Shown here: positions 34,799 to 46,662 of the stretch, one piece after another
How the letters are laid out: every line of letters starts with the position of its first letter
Position numbering within the stretch: the first letter of the stretch is position 1
NCBI GenBank assembly: GCA_002841295.1
Contig: PHEU01000004.1
Span: 1-64,000 of the forward strand
Length of the DNA: 64,000 nt
DNA from: Actinobacteria bacterium HGW-Actinobacteria-6
Lineage (GTDB): Bacteria > Actinomycetota > Coriobacteriia > Anaerosomatales > Anaerosomataceae
Direction of reading: 5' to 3'
Program-made: the position numbers and the translations under genes
Notes under the pieces: model-generated
What the model saw: the letters and a program-made list of their open reading frames with translations, nothing else
Database searches by the model: none
Told to the model about the DNA's origin: nothing

Positions 34799-35439
34799 GC
34801 AAGGTGATCCATATCGACCCCGACAATCCATCGGCGGAAGCGATCAATCTCGCGGCGACAGTTCTCCGAGAAGGCGGCATCGTGGTCTTCCCAACGGAGA
34901 CGGTCTACGGGATAGGCGCTTCCGCAAACTCATGTATCGGTCCGCAGGAAATCATCGACATCAAGATGCGTCCCGCGAACAAGCCACTTCCATGGCTTGT
35001 CGAGGATGAGAACGCGCTCGACGTCTATGGCGTAGAGGTTCCCGAGTATGCGCACAGGCTCGCGCGGGCCTTCTGGCCCGGCGCTCTGACGATCGTGGTC
35101 AAGGCAGCCTCGATGGTCGCTCCTGAGTTCCGCGATGACCGCGGTACGGTGGCGCTTCGCTGCCCCGACCATGAAGTCGTCCAGGAGCTCATTCGCGCGT
35201 CCGGACATGCGATCATCACGACCTCCGCCAATACTTCCGGTATGCCAGCGGTTGGCTCGTTTGCCGACCTTGAGGAGCGCATCATCGCCGCCGCCGACCT
35301 GACCCTTGATGGCGGAGAGACGCTGCACGGCATGGCATCGACCGTCGTCGACTGCACCGGTCCCGAGCCTGTCATAAGCCGAGAAGGCACGATTACAGCC
35401 ACCCAGATCATCGCCGCTGCGACAGGGCTCGACGCCTAG
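34795..35439 (+). CDS. L-threonylcarbamoyladenylate synthase (Sua5/YwlC/TsaC)
   Basis: A 214-aa YrdC-domain enzyme that makes threonylcarbamoyl-AMP for the t6A modification at tRNA position 37. The family blocks GGIVVFPTETVYGIGASA, IKMRPANKPLPWLVED, FWPGALTIVVKA, VALRCPDH and ITTSANTSGMPA are all there. There is no extended Sua5 C-terminal domain, so the TsaC-like short form applies. ATG overlaps the prmC stop. Confidence 0.94.
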   Translation: MSKVIHIDPDNPSAEAINLAATVLREGGIVVFPTETVYGIGASANSCIGPQEIIDIKMRPANKPLPWLVEDENALDVYGVEVPEYAHRLARAFWPGALTIVVKAASMVAPEFRDDRGTVALRCPDHEVVQELIRASGHAIITTSANTSGMPAVGSFADLEERIIAAADLTLDGGETLHGMASTVVDCTGPEPVISREGTITATQIIAAATGLDA

Positions 35440-35451
35440 TCGCTCCTGTCT

Positions 35452-35460
35452 TGCTACAAT
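35452..35460 (+). promoter_or_regulatory. Extended -10 promoter candidate upstream of rpiB
   Basis: TGCTACAAT is a TGn-extended -10 element with no recognisable -35 at 17-18 bp. It ends directly at the foot of the hairpin at 35461-35491. Confidence 0.35.
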
Positions 35461-35491
35461 GCGGGAGGCGACCTGAATGGGCGCCTCCCGC
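35461..35491 (+). promoter_or_regulatory. 5'-leader stem-loop of rpiB
   Basis: GCGGGAGGCG (35461-35470) pairs perfectly with CGCCTCCCGC (35482-35491) around an 11-nt loop. No T-run follows, and it ends 11 nt before the AAGGAG site of rpiB. It could end transcription from tsaC weakly, stabilise the rpiB mRNA or modulate translation. Confidence 0.45.
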
Positions 35492-35513
35492 ATGTGCGTC
35501 CGAAGGAGTTCTC

Positions 35514-35963
35514 ATGCGTCTGTACGTTGGTAGTGACCACGCCGGATTTGCACTCAAAGAGCAGGTTCGCGCACACCTGGAGCAGGCAGGTCACGATGTC
35601 GTGGATGTCGGGACGCATTCGGAGCAGTCCGTCGATTACCCGGACTTCGCCCGTCAGGTAGGGGAGGCTGTGGCCTCCGGCGATGCCGAGTATGGCATCC
35701 TGGTGTGCGGATCGGGCCTCGGCATGGCAATCGCGGCGAACAAGGTCGACGGCGTTCGCGCCGTTCAGATCATGGATACCGAGATGGCAAAGATGTCCCG
35801 TATGCACAATGACGCGAATATCGTCACGCTGCCAGGGCGTTACATCGAACCTGAAACCGCCGACGCCATCGTAGACACGTTTCTAGCGACCGCCTTTGAA
35901 GGAGGTCGTCATCAGGACCGAGTCGACAAGATCACGTCGATGGAGCACGGAACCCGCGACTAG
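35514..35963 (+). CDS. rpiB: Ribose-5-phosphate isomerase B
   Basis: A 149-aa pentose-phosphate isomerase of the RpiB/LacAB family. Signatures are [15 protein letters not shown] with the catalytic Asp-His region and [17 protein letters not shown] with the active-site cysteine, and the histidine/arginine block [21 protein letters not shown] at 35514 has AAGGAG 5 nt upstream. It is followed by glyA after 34 nt. Confidence 0.94.
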   Translation: MRLYVGSDHAGFALKEQVRAHLEQAGHDVVDVGTHSEQSVDYPDFARQVGEAVASGDAEYGILVCGSGLGMAIAANKVDGVRAVQIMDTEMAKMSRMHNDANIVTLPGRYIEPETADAIVDTFLATAFEGGRHQDRVDKITSMEHGTRD

Positions 35964-35997
35964 CCGTCTTTGTACAAGAGAGAAAGGTAACGCCAGC

Positions 35998-37245
35998 ATG
36001 TCACTGCGCTATATTCCCGGGCAGGACCCAGAACTCGCGGCAGCCATCGACGCTGAGCTCGTGCGTCAGCGCGGCACCATCGAGCTCATCGCCAGCGAGA
36101 ACTTCGTTTCCATGGCTGTACTTGAAGCCGCCGGCACCGTACTCACGAACAAGTATGCCGAGGGCCTTCCGGGCAAGCGGTATTACGGTGGCTGCGAGGT
36201 CGTTGACGTCGTCGAGGATCTCGCCCGCGAGCGCGCGAAGGAGCTCTTCGGCGCGGACCATGCGAATGTGCAGCCGCACGCGGGTGCACAGGCCAACCTC
36301 GCCGTCTACTACGCAGTGCTCAATCCGGGCGACACGGTCCTCGGTATGAACCTCGCCATGGGCGGGCACCTCACTCACGGCTCGCCCGTCAACTTCTCGG
36401 GCAAGTGGTTCAATGTCGTGCCGTACGGGCTGAACATGGAGACCGAGACGATCGACTATGACGAGGTCGAGCGCCTCGCCAAAGAGCACAAGCCGAAGAT
36501 GATCATCGCGGGTGCCTCGGCGTATCCGCGCACTATCGATTTCGAGCGGTTCTCGGCCATCGCCAAGAGCGTGGATGCTGTTCTCATGGTCGATATGGCG
36601 CACATCGCAGGTCTTGTGGCCACCGGTGCGCATCCCAGCCCGGTGCCATACGCGGACTTTGTCACCTCCACCTCGCATAAGACGCTGCGCGGCCCGCGTT
36701 CGGGTTTCGTGCTCTGCAAGGAAGAGTGGGCAAAGGCGCTCGACAAGGCGGTGTTCCCCGGTCTTCAGGGCGGTCCGCTCGAGCACGTTATCGCGGCAAA
36801 GGCGGTTGCGTTCCGCGAGGCCATGCAGCCTGAGTTCAAGACGTACATCGATCAGGTGGTCGTGAACGCACAGGCGATGGGTGCGGCGATGGTTGAGGCG
36901 GGCCTGCGGCTCGTCTCGGGCGGCACCGATAACCACCTGATGCTCGTCGACCTGCGTCCCGCCGGCATCACCGGTAAGGATGCCGAGAAGCTCGTCGAGG
37001 AAGTCGGCTTCACCGTCAACAAGAACGCTATCCCGAACGACCCCGAGAGCCCGTTCGTCACGAGCGGCATCCGGGTCGGTTCGGCTGCAATGACCACGCG
37101 CGGTTTCTCGGAGCAAGACGCGCACGATGTGGGCACCATGCTCGCCGATGCGATCTTCCATCGCGACGACGAGGCGCGACTTGCCGAGATATCCGCTGGC
37201 GTTCAGGCGCTCCTCGGCAAGCACCCGCTCTACCCCGAACTCTAA
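35998..37245 (+). CDS. glyA: Serine hydroxymethyltransferase
   Basis: A 415-aa PLP enzyme that interconverts serine and glycine and charges tetrahydrofolate with a one-carbon unit. The PLP lysine is K228 in [15 protein letters not shown]. The N-terminal [29 protein letters not shown], and the C-terminal [13 protein letters not shown] confirm the family. AGAAAGGTAA upstream serves as ribosome site. One-carbon units made here feed the ThyX route encoded 5 kb upstream. Confidence 0.96.
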   Translation: MSLRYIPGQDPELAAAIDAELVRQRGTIELIASENFVSMAVLEAAGTVLTNKYAEGLPGKRYYGGCEVVDVVEDLARERAKELFGADHANVQPHAGAQANLAVYYAVLNPGDTVLGMNLAMGGHLTHGSPVNFSGKWFNVVPYGLNMETETIDYDEVERLAKEHKPKMIIAGASAYPRTIDFERFSAIAKSVDAVLMVDMAHIAGLVATGAHPSPVPYADFVTSTSHKTLRGPRSGFVLCKEEWAKALDKAVFPGLQGGPLEHVIAAKAVAFREAMQPEFKTYIDQVVVNAQAMGAAMVEAGLRLVSGGTDNHLMLVDLRPAGITGKDAEKLVEEVGFTVNKNAIPNDPESPFVTSGIRVGSAAMTTRGFSEQDAHDVGTMLADAIFHRDDEARLAEISAGVQALLGKHPLYPEL

Positions 37246-37273
37246 GTTGCATCCGACGTCCGGAGGAGGAACG

Positions 37274-37918
37274 ATGTCCGATCGCCAGTGGGAGAACGTA
37301 GTGGTCATGGACCACCCGCTCATCCAGCACAAGCTCTCGATCCTGCGCGACGTCAAGACCGGCGCGAAGGAGTTCAGGGAGCTCGTCAAGGAGCTCGCGA
37401 TGCTCATGGCCTATGAGGCGACGCGCGGTTTTCAGCTTGCCGAGACAACCGTCACGACTCCTGTGGCCGAGACTACAACCTACGTGCTCGCGGGCAAGAA
37501 GGTCGCCGTCATCCCGATTCTTCGTGCCGGTCTCGGCATGGTCGACGGTATCCTCGAGCTGCTACCGGCGGCCAAGGTCGGTCACATCGGGCTCTATCGT
37601 GACCCGGAGACCCTCCAGCCGGTTGAGTACTATTGCAAGCTTCCCGAGGACATCGGCGAGCGCGATATCCTCATCGTCGACCCTATGCTCGCGACCGGTG
37701 GGTCGGCTGCCGCTGCGGTCGAGTTCCTGCGCGAGCGTGGCGCCAGAGAGATCAACTTGCTCTGTATCATCTCGGCCCCGGAGGGCATTCAGGCCGTCGT
37801 CGACAGCTGCAAGGACGTCTGCATCTACACCTGCGCGGTTGATAGCCATTTGAACGACCATGGCTACATCGTGCCCGGTCTGGGAGACGCCGGCGACCGC
37901 CTCTTCGGCACCAAGTAG
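37274..37918 (+). CDS. upp: Uracil phosphoribosyltransferase
   Basis: A 214-aa pyrimidine-salvage enzyme that makes UMP from uracil and PRPP. The PRPP-binding loop [17 protein letters not shown] and the uracil-binding C-terminus [20 protein letters not shown] are diagnostic. GGAGGAGG lies 4-5 nt before the ATG. The next gene starts 12 nt after the stop, so both pyrimidine genes are probably cotranscribed. Confidence 0.96.
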   Translation: MSDRQWENVVVMDHPLIQHKLSILRDVKTGAKEFRELVKELAMLMAYEATRGFQLAETTVTTPVAETTTYVLAGKKVAVIPILRAGLGMVDGILELLPAAKVGHIGLYRDPETLQPVEYYCKLPEDIGERDILIVDPMLATGGSAAAAVEFLRERGAREINLLCIISAPEGIQAVVDSCKDVCIYTCAVDSHLNDHGYIVPGLGDAGDRLFGTK

Positions 37919-37929
37919 GCGGCCCCGGC

Positions 37930-38382
37930 ATGCCGCGCCCATCCTGGGACGAGTACTTCATGGCGATCGCCACACAGGTGGCCGGCCGCTCCACATGTAT
38001 GCGCCGCGCTACCGGAGCCGTGCTCGTCAAGGACAAGCGCATCCTGTCAACCGGCTACAACGGAGTTCCCTCCGGCCTGGAGCATTGCGAGGTAGTGGGC
38101 TGCCTGCGCGAACAGCGTGGCATCGCCTCGGGCTCGCATCATGAGCTCTGTCGCGGAATACATGCCGAGCAGAACGCGGTCATCCAGGCTGCCAGGCACG
38201 GTATCGCTATCGACGGCGCGACGGTTTACTGCACCCATCAGCCGTGCGTGCTCTGCGCGAAGATCCTGCTCAACTCCGGTGTGAGAGACATCATCTACCG
38301 CGAGGCGTACCCCGATCCGCTTTCTGCCGAGCTTCTTGCCGAAGCCGGCGTCGTGCCCCGCTGTGTCGGCGGCGACGACTGA
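37930..38382 (+). CDS. Deoxycytidylate deaminase (ComEB-like)
   Basis: A 150-aa zinc-dependent deaminase. The zinc/catalytic motif HAEQNAV and the PCVLC cysteine pair ([13 protein letters not shown]) are present, with the dCMP-deaminase-type insert [13 protein letters not shown]. It would supply dUMP to ThyX. Its stop shares one base with the next gene start (TGATG). Confidence 0.94.
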   Translation: MPRPSWDEYFMAIATQVAGRSTCMRRATGAVLVKDKRILSTGYNGVPSGLEHCEVVGCLREQRGIASGSHHELCRGIHAEQNAVIQAARHGIAIDGATVYCTHQPCVLCAKILLNSGVRDIIYREAYPDPLSAELLAEAGVVPRCVGGDD

Positions 38383-39455
38383 TGGGTCTTTTGCAGTATG
38401 GAATCGTCGCGCTCGTGGCCGGGCTCACGACACTCGCGCTCACACCAGTGGTGCGAGTGATCGGCATCCGGTGGGGAATCGTCTCGCGTCCCGGAGGGCG
38501 GCATGTCCACAAAGGTGTCATTCCGCGTATCGGCGGCGTCGCAATGTTCATCGGATTTGGAGTGGCGGTGCTCGTCGAGTACATAGGCGAGCATTATTGG
38601 GGATGGCAGCCTGCACTCACACGACTTGGCAAGCCGGCGGTGGGCGTTCTCCTTGGCATCGTGATCGTGTTCGTCATCGGCATGCTCGACGACATCCTGG
38701 ACCTCAAGCCGGGACAGAAGTTCCTCGGCCAATTGGCAGCAGCGGGTGTTGTGATCGCCTTCGGCGTCAAGATTGCGTTCATCAGCAATCCCTTTGGCGG
38801 CGGGCTCATACTGCTCGGGGTGCTCGCGTATCCGATAACCCTGTTCTGGATCGTCGGTTTCGCAAACGTCATCAATCTGATCGACGGACTCGACGGTCTT
38901 GCCGCCGGCGTTACCGCCATTGCGTCCATGAGCTTCTTGTTGCTCGCTGTGCAGAGCAACGTCTTCGCCGCTGGCGCACTTGCAGCAGCGCTCATCGGGG
39001 CCTGTCTGGGGTTCCTCCGCTACAACTTCCACCCGGCCTCCATCTTCATGGGGGACTCGGGTGCGTTGTTCCTCGGTTTCACGCTCGCGTGCATCTCGCT
39101 TCTGGGCGTGATGAAGTCCGTCGCCGCAATCACACTGGTGATACCGCTGCTGATCATCGGTGTGCCGATCTTCGACACATTCTCGGCGATCATCCGCCGC
39201 AGCCGCCACGGGCAGCCCATTCAGGTTGCCGACAAGGGCCACATCCATCACCGCCTCCTTGGGCGCGGATTCAATCAGCGGCAAACCGTGCTCATCATCT
39301 ACGTGTGGTCGATAGCCCTCGCGTTTGGTGGGTATTCGACCCGTTGGGCGCCGCCAGTGATTCGTCTGATCACTTTGGTTGCGTTGGCTGTTCTTTCGGG
39401 CCTTATGGCGTACTGGCTTGGCCTGTTTGAGGCCGCGCATCACGACGACGAGTAG
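38382..39455 (+). CDS. Undecaprenyl-phosphate N-acetylhexosamine-1-phosphate transferase (WecA/TagO-like)
   Basis: A 357-aa polytopic enzyme (about ten helices) of the MraY/WecA superfamily that starts glycan synthesis on undecaprenyl phosphate. Visible motifs: the Mg-binding GMLDDILDLKPGQKFLGQ, the catalytic NLIDGLDGLAAG, FMGDSGALFLG and the cytoplasmic HIHHRLL loop characteristic of WecA/TagO rather than MraY. The ATG overlaps the deaminase stop. The polysaccharide genes after 48 kb could use its product. The sugar donor (UDP-GlcNAc expected) cannot be fixed from sequence. Confidence 0.92.
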   Translation: MGLLQYGIVALVAGLTTLALTPVVRVIGIRWGIVSRPGGRHVHKGVIPRIGGVAMFIGFGVAVLVEYIGEHYWGWQPALTRLGKPAVGVLLGIVIVFVIGMLDDILDLKPGQKFLGQLAAAGVVIAFGVKIAFISNPFGGGLILLGVLAYPITLFWIVGFANVINLIDGLDGLAAGVTAIASMSFLLLAVQSNVFAAGALAAALIGACLGFLRYNFHPASIFMGDSGALFLGFTLACISLLGVMKSVAAITLVIPLLIIGVPIFDTFSAIIRRSRHGQPIQVADKGHIHHRLLGRGFNQRQTVLIIYVWSIALAFGGYSTRWAPPVIRLITLVALAVLSGLMAYWLGLFEAAHHDDE

Positions 39456-39481
39456 ACCCCTTCAGAGTGCTTCACGTGTGC

Positions 39482-39510
39482 TTGTGAAGCCATAGGGCTT
39501 GTTGTATAGT
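39482..39510 (+). promoter_or_regulatory. Promoter of the ATP synthase operon
   Basis: TTGTGA (39482-39487) and TATAGT (39505-39510) are 17 bp apart, one of the best promoter matches in the window. The predicted start near 39517 coincides with the foot of the first leader hairpin. Confidence 0.55.
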
Positions 39511-39515
39511 GAGCA

Positions 39516-39711
39516 CGCTTTCCGAGGACCCCCCGGTCGGAAAGCGAATCCGATAGTGATAAGTGGCCTGCGGCTGTGTGTTGCGCCGTGCGCCTCGTGT
39601 GACGTTTACCCGGGGGAGAGGCGCATAAGCGCCTTGGGTGAGGTCTACGCGAGGAAGTAAGGGGCACCGACACTGTCTGGGAACCTCGGTGATAGCGTGG
39701 CAGGGGCTTTC
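39516..39711 (+). promoter_or_regulatory. Structured leader of the ATP synthase operon
   Basis: About 195 nt separate the predicted transcription start from the first atp gene. The 5' end folds as CGCTTTCCGA (39516-39525) with TCGGAAAGCG (39537-39546), a 10-bp perfect stem. A second stem AGGCGC/GCGCCT lies at 39619-39634. Neither has a T-run. No gene is evident. No known riboswitch is recognised. Confidence 0.45.
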
Positions 39712-39996
39712 ATGAACCCCGCAGTATCAGCGCTGTTTGGCGCTGGTCTTGGCGTTGCCCTTCTCATCCTCGCCCGTTTCGCCTCACGCCTTGTTACGCC
39801 TTCCGATCCGGTTCTGGGTATGATGAAGGCGATCGCCCTTAACGGCGCCGGTATGCTCGCAGCGATTGCTGCGCTCGCCGGCGTCTTTCTTGTTGTAAGG
39901 GAAGCGCTCGTTCCGTTCGGTGCCGGCCTGGTTGCGGGTTTCTTGCTCGCGGCGGCCGGCATGATGGTCAGTCTGTCTGTCCCCGACAAGGCCTGA
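39712..39996 (+). CDS. atpI: ATP synthase subunit I-like membrane protein
   Basis: A 94-aa protein with about three hydrophobic helices, located just before atpB where AtpI, a c-ring assembly factor, is usually encoded. The sequence itself is weakly conserved, so the call is mostly positional. ATG at 39712 has AGGGG 5 nt upstream; a GTG at 39697 in the same frame would add five residues but has no good ribosome site. Confidence 0.7.
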   Translation: MNPAVSALFGAGLGVALLILARFASRLVTPSDPVLGMMKAIALNGAGMLAAIAALAGVFLVVREALVPFGAGLVAGFLLAAAGMMVSLSVPDKA

Positions 39997-40018
39997 GCAG
40001 AAGGAGGTCGGTCAGCCC

Positions 40019-40795
40019 GTGGAAAACATGGGTCACATGGTCGAAGAGCTCTTGCATGAGCTCTCAGTATTGCCGTTGTTCTCGGAGCATGTTGGTACGT
40101 TCACTCTGACGAACTACACGTTCTTCCTGCTCATCGCGTTCACGGTTACGGTGGTGTTCTTCGCAGTTGCGACGCGCCGGATCAGCTTGGTGCCCAAGGG
40201 CATCGGCAACGTGGTAGAAGCAGGCGTTTCGTTCGTGCGTGACGGCCTGTGCGTTGACATTCTCGGCTCCGAGAATGGCCGTAAGTACTTCCCGTTCATC
40301 GGCACGATCTTCTTCTTCGTGCTCTTCAACAACCTGATCGGACTCGTGCCTGGCGCGCTGCCGGGTACCGGCACCATCGGTGTCACCGTCACGTGGGGCG
40401 TCATCGTGTTCCTCGTGTACAACACCATCGGCATCAAGAAGAACGGTTTCTTCAGGTACATGAAGAGCTTCGTTCCGAGCGGTACCCCGATCTTCCTGAT
40501 GCCTCTCATCTTCTTGCTTGAGATCGTCAGCCACTTCCTGCGCCCGATTACGCTTGGCATCCGTCTCTACGCCAACATGTATGCGGGTCACATCATGCTC
40601 GGCATCTTCACCATCCTGGTGGCCATCTCCCTTGAGCACCTTTCGCCCGGTAGCGCGGTCACCGGCGGCCTTGCGTTCGCAATGCGAATCGTGATGCACG
40701 GCTTCGAGGTGTTCGTTGCGGTACTCCAGGCGTACATCTTCAGCATCCTGACGACGGTGTACATCAACGGCGCACTTCACGCGTCGGAGCACTAG
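40019..40795 (+). CDS. atpB: ATP synthase F0 subunit a
   Basis: A 258-aa membrane stator subunit that forms the two proton half-channels. The essential arginine is in ITLGIRLYANMYAGHIM, and the C-terminal helix pattern HGFEVFVAVLQAYIFSILTTVYINGAL matches the family. The GTG start has AAGGAGG 11 nt upstream. Five or six helices can be counted. Confidence 0.95.
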   Translation: MENMGHMVEELLHELSVLPLFSEHVGTFTLTNYTFFLLIAFTVTVVFFAVATRRISLVPKGIGNVVEAGVSFVRDGLCVDILGSENGRKYFPFIGTIFFFVLFNNLIGLVPGALPGTGTIGVTVTWGVIVFLVYNTIGIKKNGFFRYMKSFVPSGTPIFLMPLIFLLEIVSHFLRPITLGIRLYANMYAGHIMLGIFTILVAISLEHLSPGSAVTGGLAFAMRIVMHGFEVFVAVLQAYIFSILTTVYINGALHASEH

Positions 40796-40862
40796 GTATA
40801 ACCGCCGGATTCCGGCGTGAATCTGTAAGAACGAGAATGTTTGGACTCATAGAGGAGGAACA

Positions 40863-41087
40863 GTGGAAGGTTCTTTGAGCGTTCTTGGCGCCGGCCTCGC
40901 GTTCGGCATCGGTGCGATCGGGCCGGCCATCGGCATCGGCATGATTGGTGCGAAGACCATCGAGTCGATGGCTCGCCAGCCTGAGATGGCCGGTAAGCTG
41001 CAGGCCACCATGTTCATCGCGCTTGGTATGACCGAAGCCATCGCACTGCTTGGCTTCGTGCTCGCATTCGTCCTCATGGGCGCCTAA
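40863..41087 (+). CDS. atpE: ATP synthase F0 subunit c
   Basis: A 74-aa two-helix proteolipid forming the rotor ring. The first helix is glycine-rich (GAGLAFGIGAIGPAIGIGMIG), the polar loop is ARQPE and the ion-carrying carboxylate is E58 in MTEAIALLGF. The residues that mark Na+ rings (Gln in helix 1, and Ser/Thr directly after the Glu) are replaced by Ile-25 and Ala-Ile, so an H+ ring is expected. GTG start preceded by GAGGAGGAACA. Confidence 0.95.
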   Translation: MEGSLSVLGAGLAFGIGAIGPAIGIGMIGAKTIESMARQPEMAGKLQATMFIALGMTEAIALLGFVLAFVLMGA

Positions 41088-41120
41088 GCCCACGATTCGA
41101 TAGCCGAGGAGGAAGCGCGC

Positions 41121-41621
41121 GTGGAAGCAATCATCCCAAAGGTACCGGAAGTGCTCGTCGCGCTTGCGTCATTCGTCGTGTTGTTCGCTTTGCTCTCAAA
41201 GTTTGCGTTCCCCCCGGTCACTAAGATGCTCGATGAGCGCGCGGAGAAGATCCGCGAGTCTCTCGAGAAGGCCGAGGAGACACGTGTTGAGGCCGAGCGT
41301 TTGCTCGAGGAATACCGAGTGCAGATGGCCGAGGCCCGTACTGAGGCCGCGAAGGTCATCGACCAGGGCCGCACCGTGGCCGAGAACATGAAGAACGAGA
41401 TCATAGCGAAGGCACGCGAGGAGGCCGAGGCCGAGAAGGTGAAGGCCATCGAGGCCATTCAGGCCGAGAAGACCGCCGCGATGTCCGAGCTGCAGGCTTC
41501 TGTGGCTGATCTCTCGGTGGCAGTCGCAGGCAAGATCATCGGCCAGAAGCTTTCGGCCGCCGATCATGCGGCGCTCATCGAGCGCTCCATCGCAGAGGTG
41601 GGTAGCCTGAATGAGAAGTAG
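41121..41621 (+). CDS. atpF: ATP synthase F0 subunit b
   Basis: A 166-aa peripheral-stalk subunit: one N-terminal membrane helix (about 10-28) and a long charged coiled coil rich in Glu, Ala, Lys and Arg to the C-terminus. GTG start after GAGGAGGAAGC. The end overlaps atpH by 11 nt. Confidence 0.94.
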   Translation: MEAIIPKVPEVLVALASFVVLFALLSKFAFPPVTKMLDERAEKIRESLEKAEETRVEAERLLEEYRVQMAEARTEAAKVIDQGRTVAENMKNEIIAKAREEAEAEKVKAIEAIQAEKTAAMSELQASVADLSVAVAGKIIGQKLSAADHAALIERSIAEVGSLNEK

Positions 41622-42165
41622 CGAGCTCGTAGACACCTACGCACGCGTGCTGTTCGACCTCGCCGCGCTGGCGGAGTCGGTCGACGCGGCCGACGAGGGT
41701 CTGCAGAGCGTCGTGAACGTGCGAGGTAACATCGATCTTCGCGAGGCACTCACCGGGACGTCCGTTCCGTCCGAGAAGAAGCGCGATATCCTGCGCGACA
41801 TCTTTGGCGCCGACGTGGCTCCCGAAGTACTCGCGGTAGTCACGCTCCTGGTCGATCGCAACATGGTCGATCGTCTGGGCGAGGTGGCACATGCGTTCAC
41901 CGCCATCGCCGAGAAGGAGCGCGGCATCATCGTTGCCGAGGTCACGACTGCGGTACCTCTCACTGATGATCTCCGCTCCAAGTTGACCGACAAGCTGAGT
42001 TCCGCCCTGGGCCGCGCCGTCTCGCTTCGCGAGAGTGTCGATGAGTCCCTGCTTGGCGGCATCGTAATCCGAGTCGCCGGACGCGTTCTCGATGGCAGCG
42101 TTAATGCGCAGCTACGGGATCTGCGTCAGGCACTTCTGACCGCACGCCAGGGAGGTGAGGCATAA
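41611..42165 (+). CDS. atpH: ATP synthase F1 subunit delta
   Basis: A 184-aa stator subunit that ties the b dimer to the top of the alpha/beta hexamer. Its helical N-terminal domain (YARVLFDLA) and C-terminal LLGGIVIRVAGRVLDGSVNAQLRDLRQ are standard. It overlaps atpF, and the atpA GTG follows its stop directly. Confidence 0.94.
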   Translation: MRSSELVDTYARVLFDLAALAESVDAADEGLQSVVNVRGNIDLREALTGTSVPSEKKRDILRDIFGADVAPEVLAVVTLLVDRNMVDRLGEVAHAFTAIAEKERGIIVAEVTTAVPLTDDLRSKLTDKLSSALGRAVSLRESVDESLLGGIVIRVAGRVLDGSVNAQLRDLRQALLTARQGGEA

Positions 42166-43734
<1,569 letters not shown>

Positions 43735-43736
43735 CT

Positions 43737-46057
<2,321 letters not shown>

Positions 46058-46071
46058 GAGGCTGCTCGAAT

Positions 46072-46497
46072 ATGGCACGCACCCTACTGTGTGAGATCGT
46101 CACCCCGGAGCGGATCGTCTACACCAATGAGGTGGAGATGGTCATAGCGCCGACGGTCGAGGGCGAGATCGGCATTCTGCCGCTTCACGTCCCGCTCGTT
46201 ACCGTGCTCAAGGCTGGCGAACTGCGCGTGCGCTACAACGACAGCAAAGACGTTGAGTGGTTCGCCATTTCCGGCGGCTACCTGCAGGTGCACGAGGATA
46301 AGGTCATAGTTCTTGCCGAGAATGCCGCGCTCGCATCGCAAATCGATGTCGACCGCGCACGGCAAGCAAAGGACCGCCTCGAGCAGCGTATGGCACAGCT
46401 CAAGGACGAGTCTGCTGCGCAGGCAGACCGCGACGTGTGCGAAGTCGACCTCAACTGGTGTGAGGCGCAGATCAAGGTCGCCGAGAGGCGCGGCTGA
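46072..46497 (+). CDS. atpC: ATP synthase F1 subunit epsilon
   Basis: A 141-aa rotor subunit: an N-terminal beta sandwich (TPERIVYTNEVEMVIAPTVEGEIGILPLHVPLVTVL) and C-terminal helices (DVDRARQAKDRLEQRM) that can inhibit ATP hydrolysis. It ends the operon, and a strong terminator follows 22 nt later. Confidence 0.94.
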   Translation: MARTLLCEIVTPERIVYTNEVEMVIAPTVEGEIGILPLHVPLVTVLKAGELRVRYNDSKDVEWFAISGGYLQVHEDKVIVLAENAALASQIDVDRARQAKDRLEQRMAQLKDESAAQADRDVCEVDLNWCEAQIKVAERRG

Positions 46498-46519
46498 TCC
46501 TCACCCGGGCATGAAACGA

Positions 46520-46558
46520 AGCGGGGCGGCCCTTTCGGGGCTGCCCCGCTCTTGCTTT
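46520..46558 (+). terminator. Intrinsic terminator of the atp operon
   Basis: AGCGGGGCGGCCC (46520-46532) and GGGGCTGCCCCGCT (46537-46550) form a long GC-rich stem with a TTTC loop, followed by the pyrimidine-rich CTTGCTTTC. Confidence 0.7.
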
Positions 46559-46592
46559 CAGACCACGTTCCGGTGACGATACGTTCCTCGCG

Positions 46593-46621
46593 TTGCCGCA
46601 CGGTACTTCCTCGGCTACGCT
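46593..46621 (+). promoter_or_regulatory. Candidate promoter of murA
   Basis: TTGCCG (46593-46598) and TACGCT (46616-46621) are 17 bp apart, directly downstream of the atp terminator and about 42 nt before the murA ATG. Confidence 0.4.
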
Positions 46622-46662
46622 GTTTGCGACCCGGAACCTCGTTTAAGGGGAAACTCCTCTTC

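Noticed and set aside
36001-37407. Long minus-strand open frame (468 codons) opposite glyA; similar long frames opposite argS, atpD, rlmH/htrA and nuoH-nuoI
   Set aside because: High-GC codon bias creates long antisense frames. Their translations are rich in His, Arg and Asp without a family pattern, and the opposite strand holds an unmistakable gene in each case.
39638-39715. 25-codon leader peptide whose stop overlaps the atpI ATG
   Set aside because: Its GTG start has no ribosome site and the peptide has no run of regulatory codons, so a chance frame is likelier.
40863-41087. Possible Na+-translocating ATP synthase, as in some anaerobes
   Set aside because: Subunit c lacks the Gln and the Ser/Thr ligands of Na+-binding rings.
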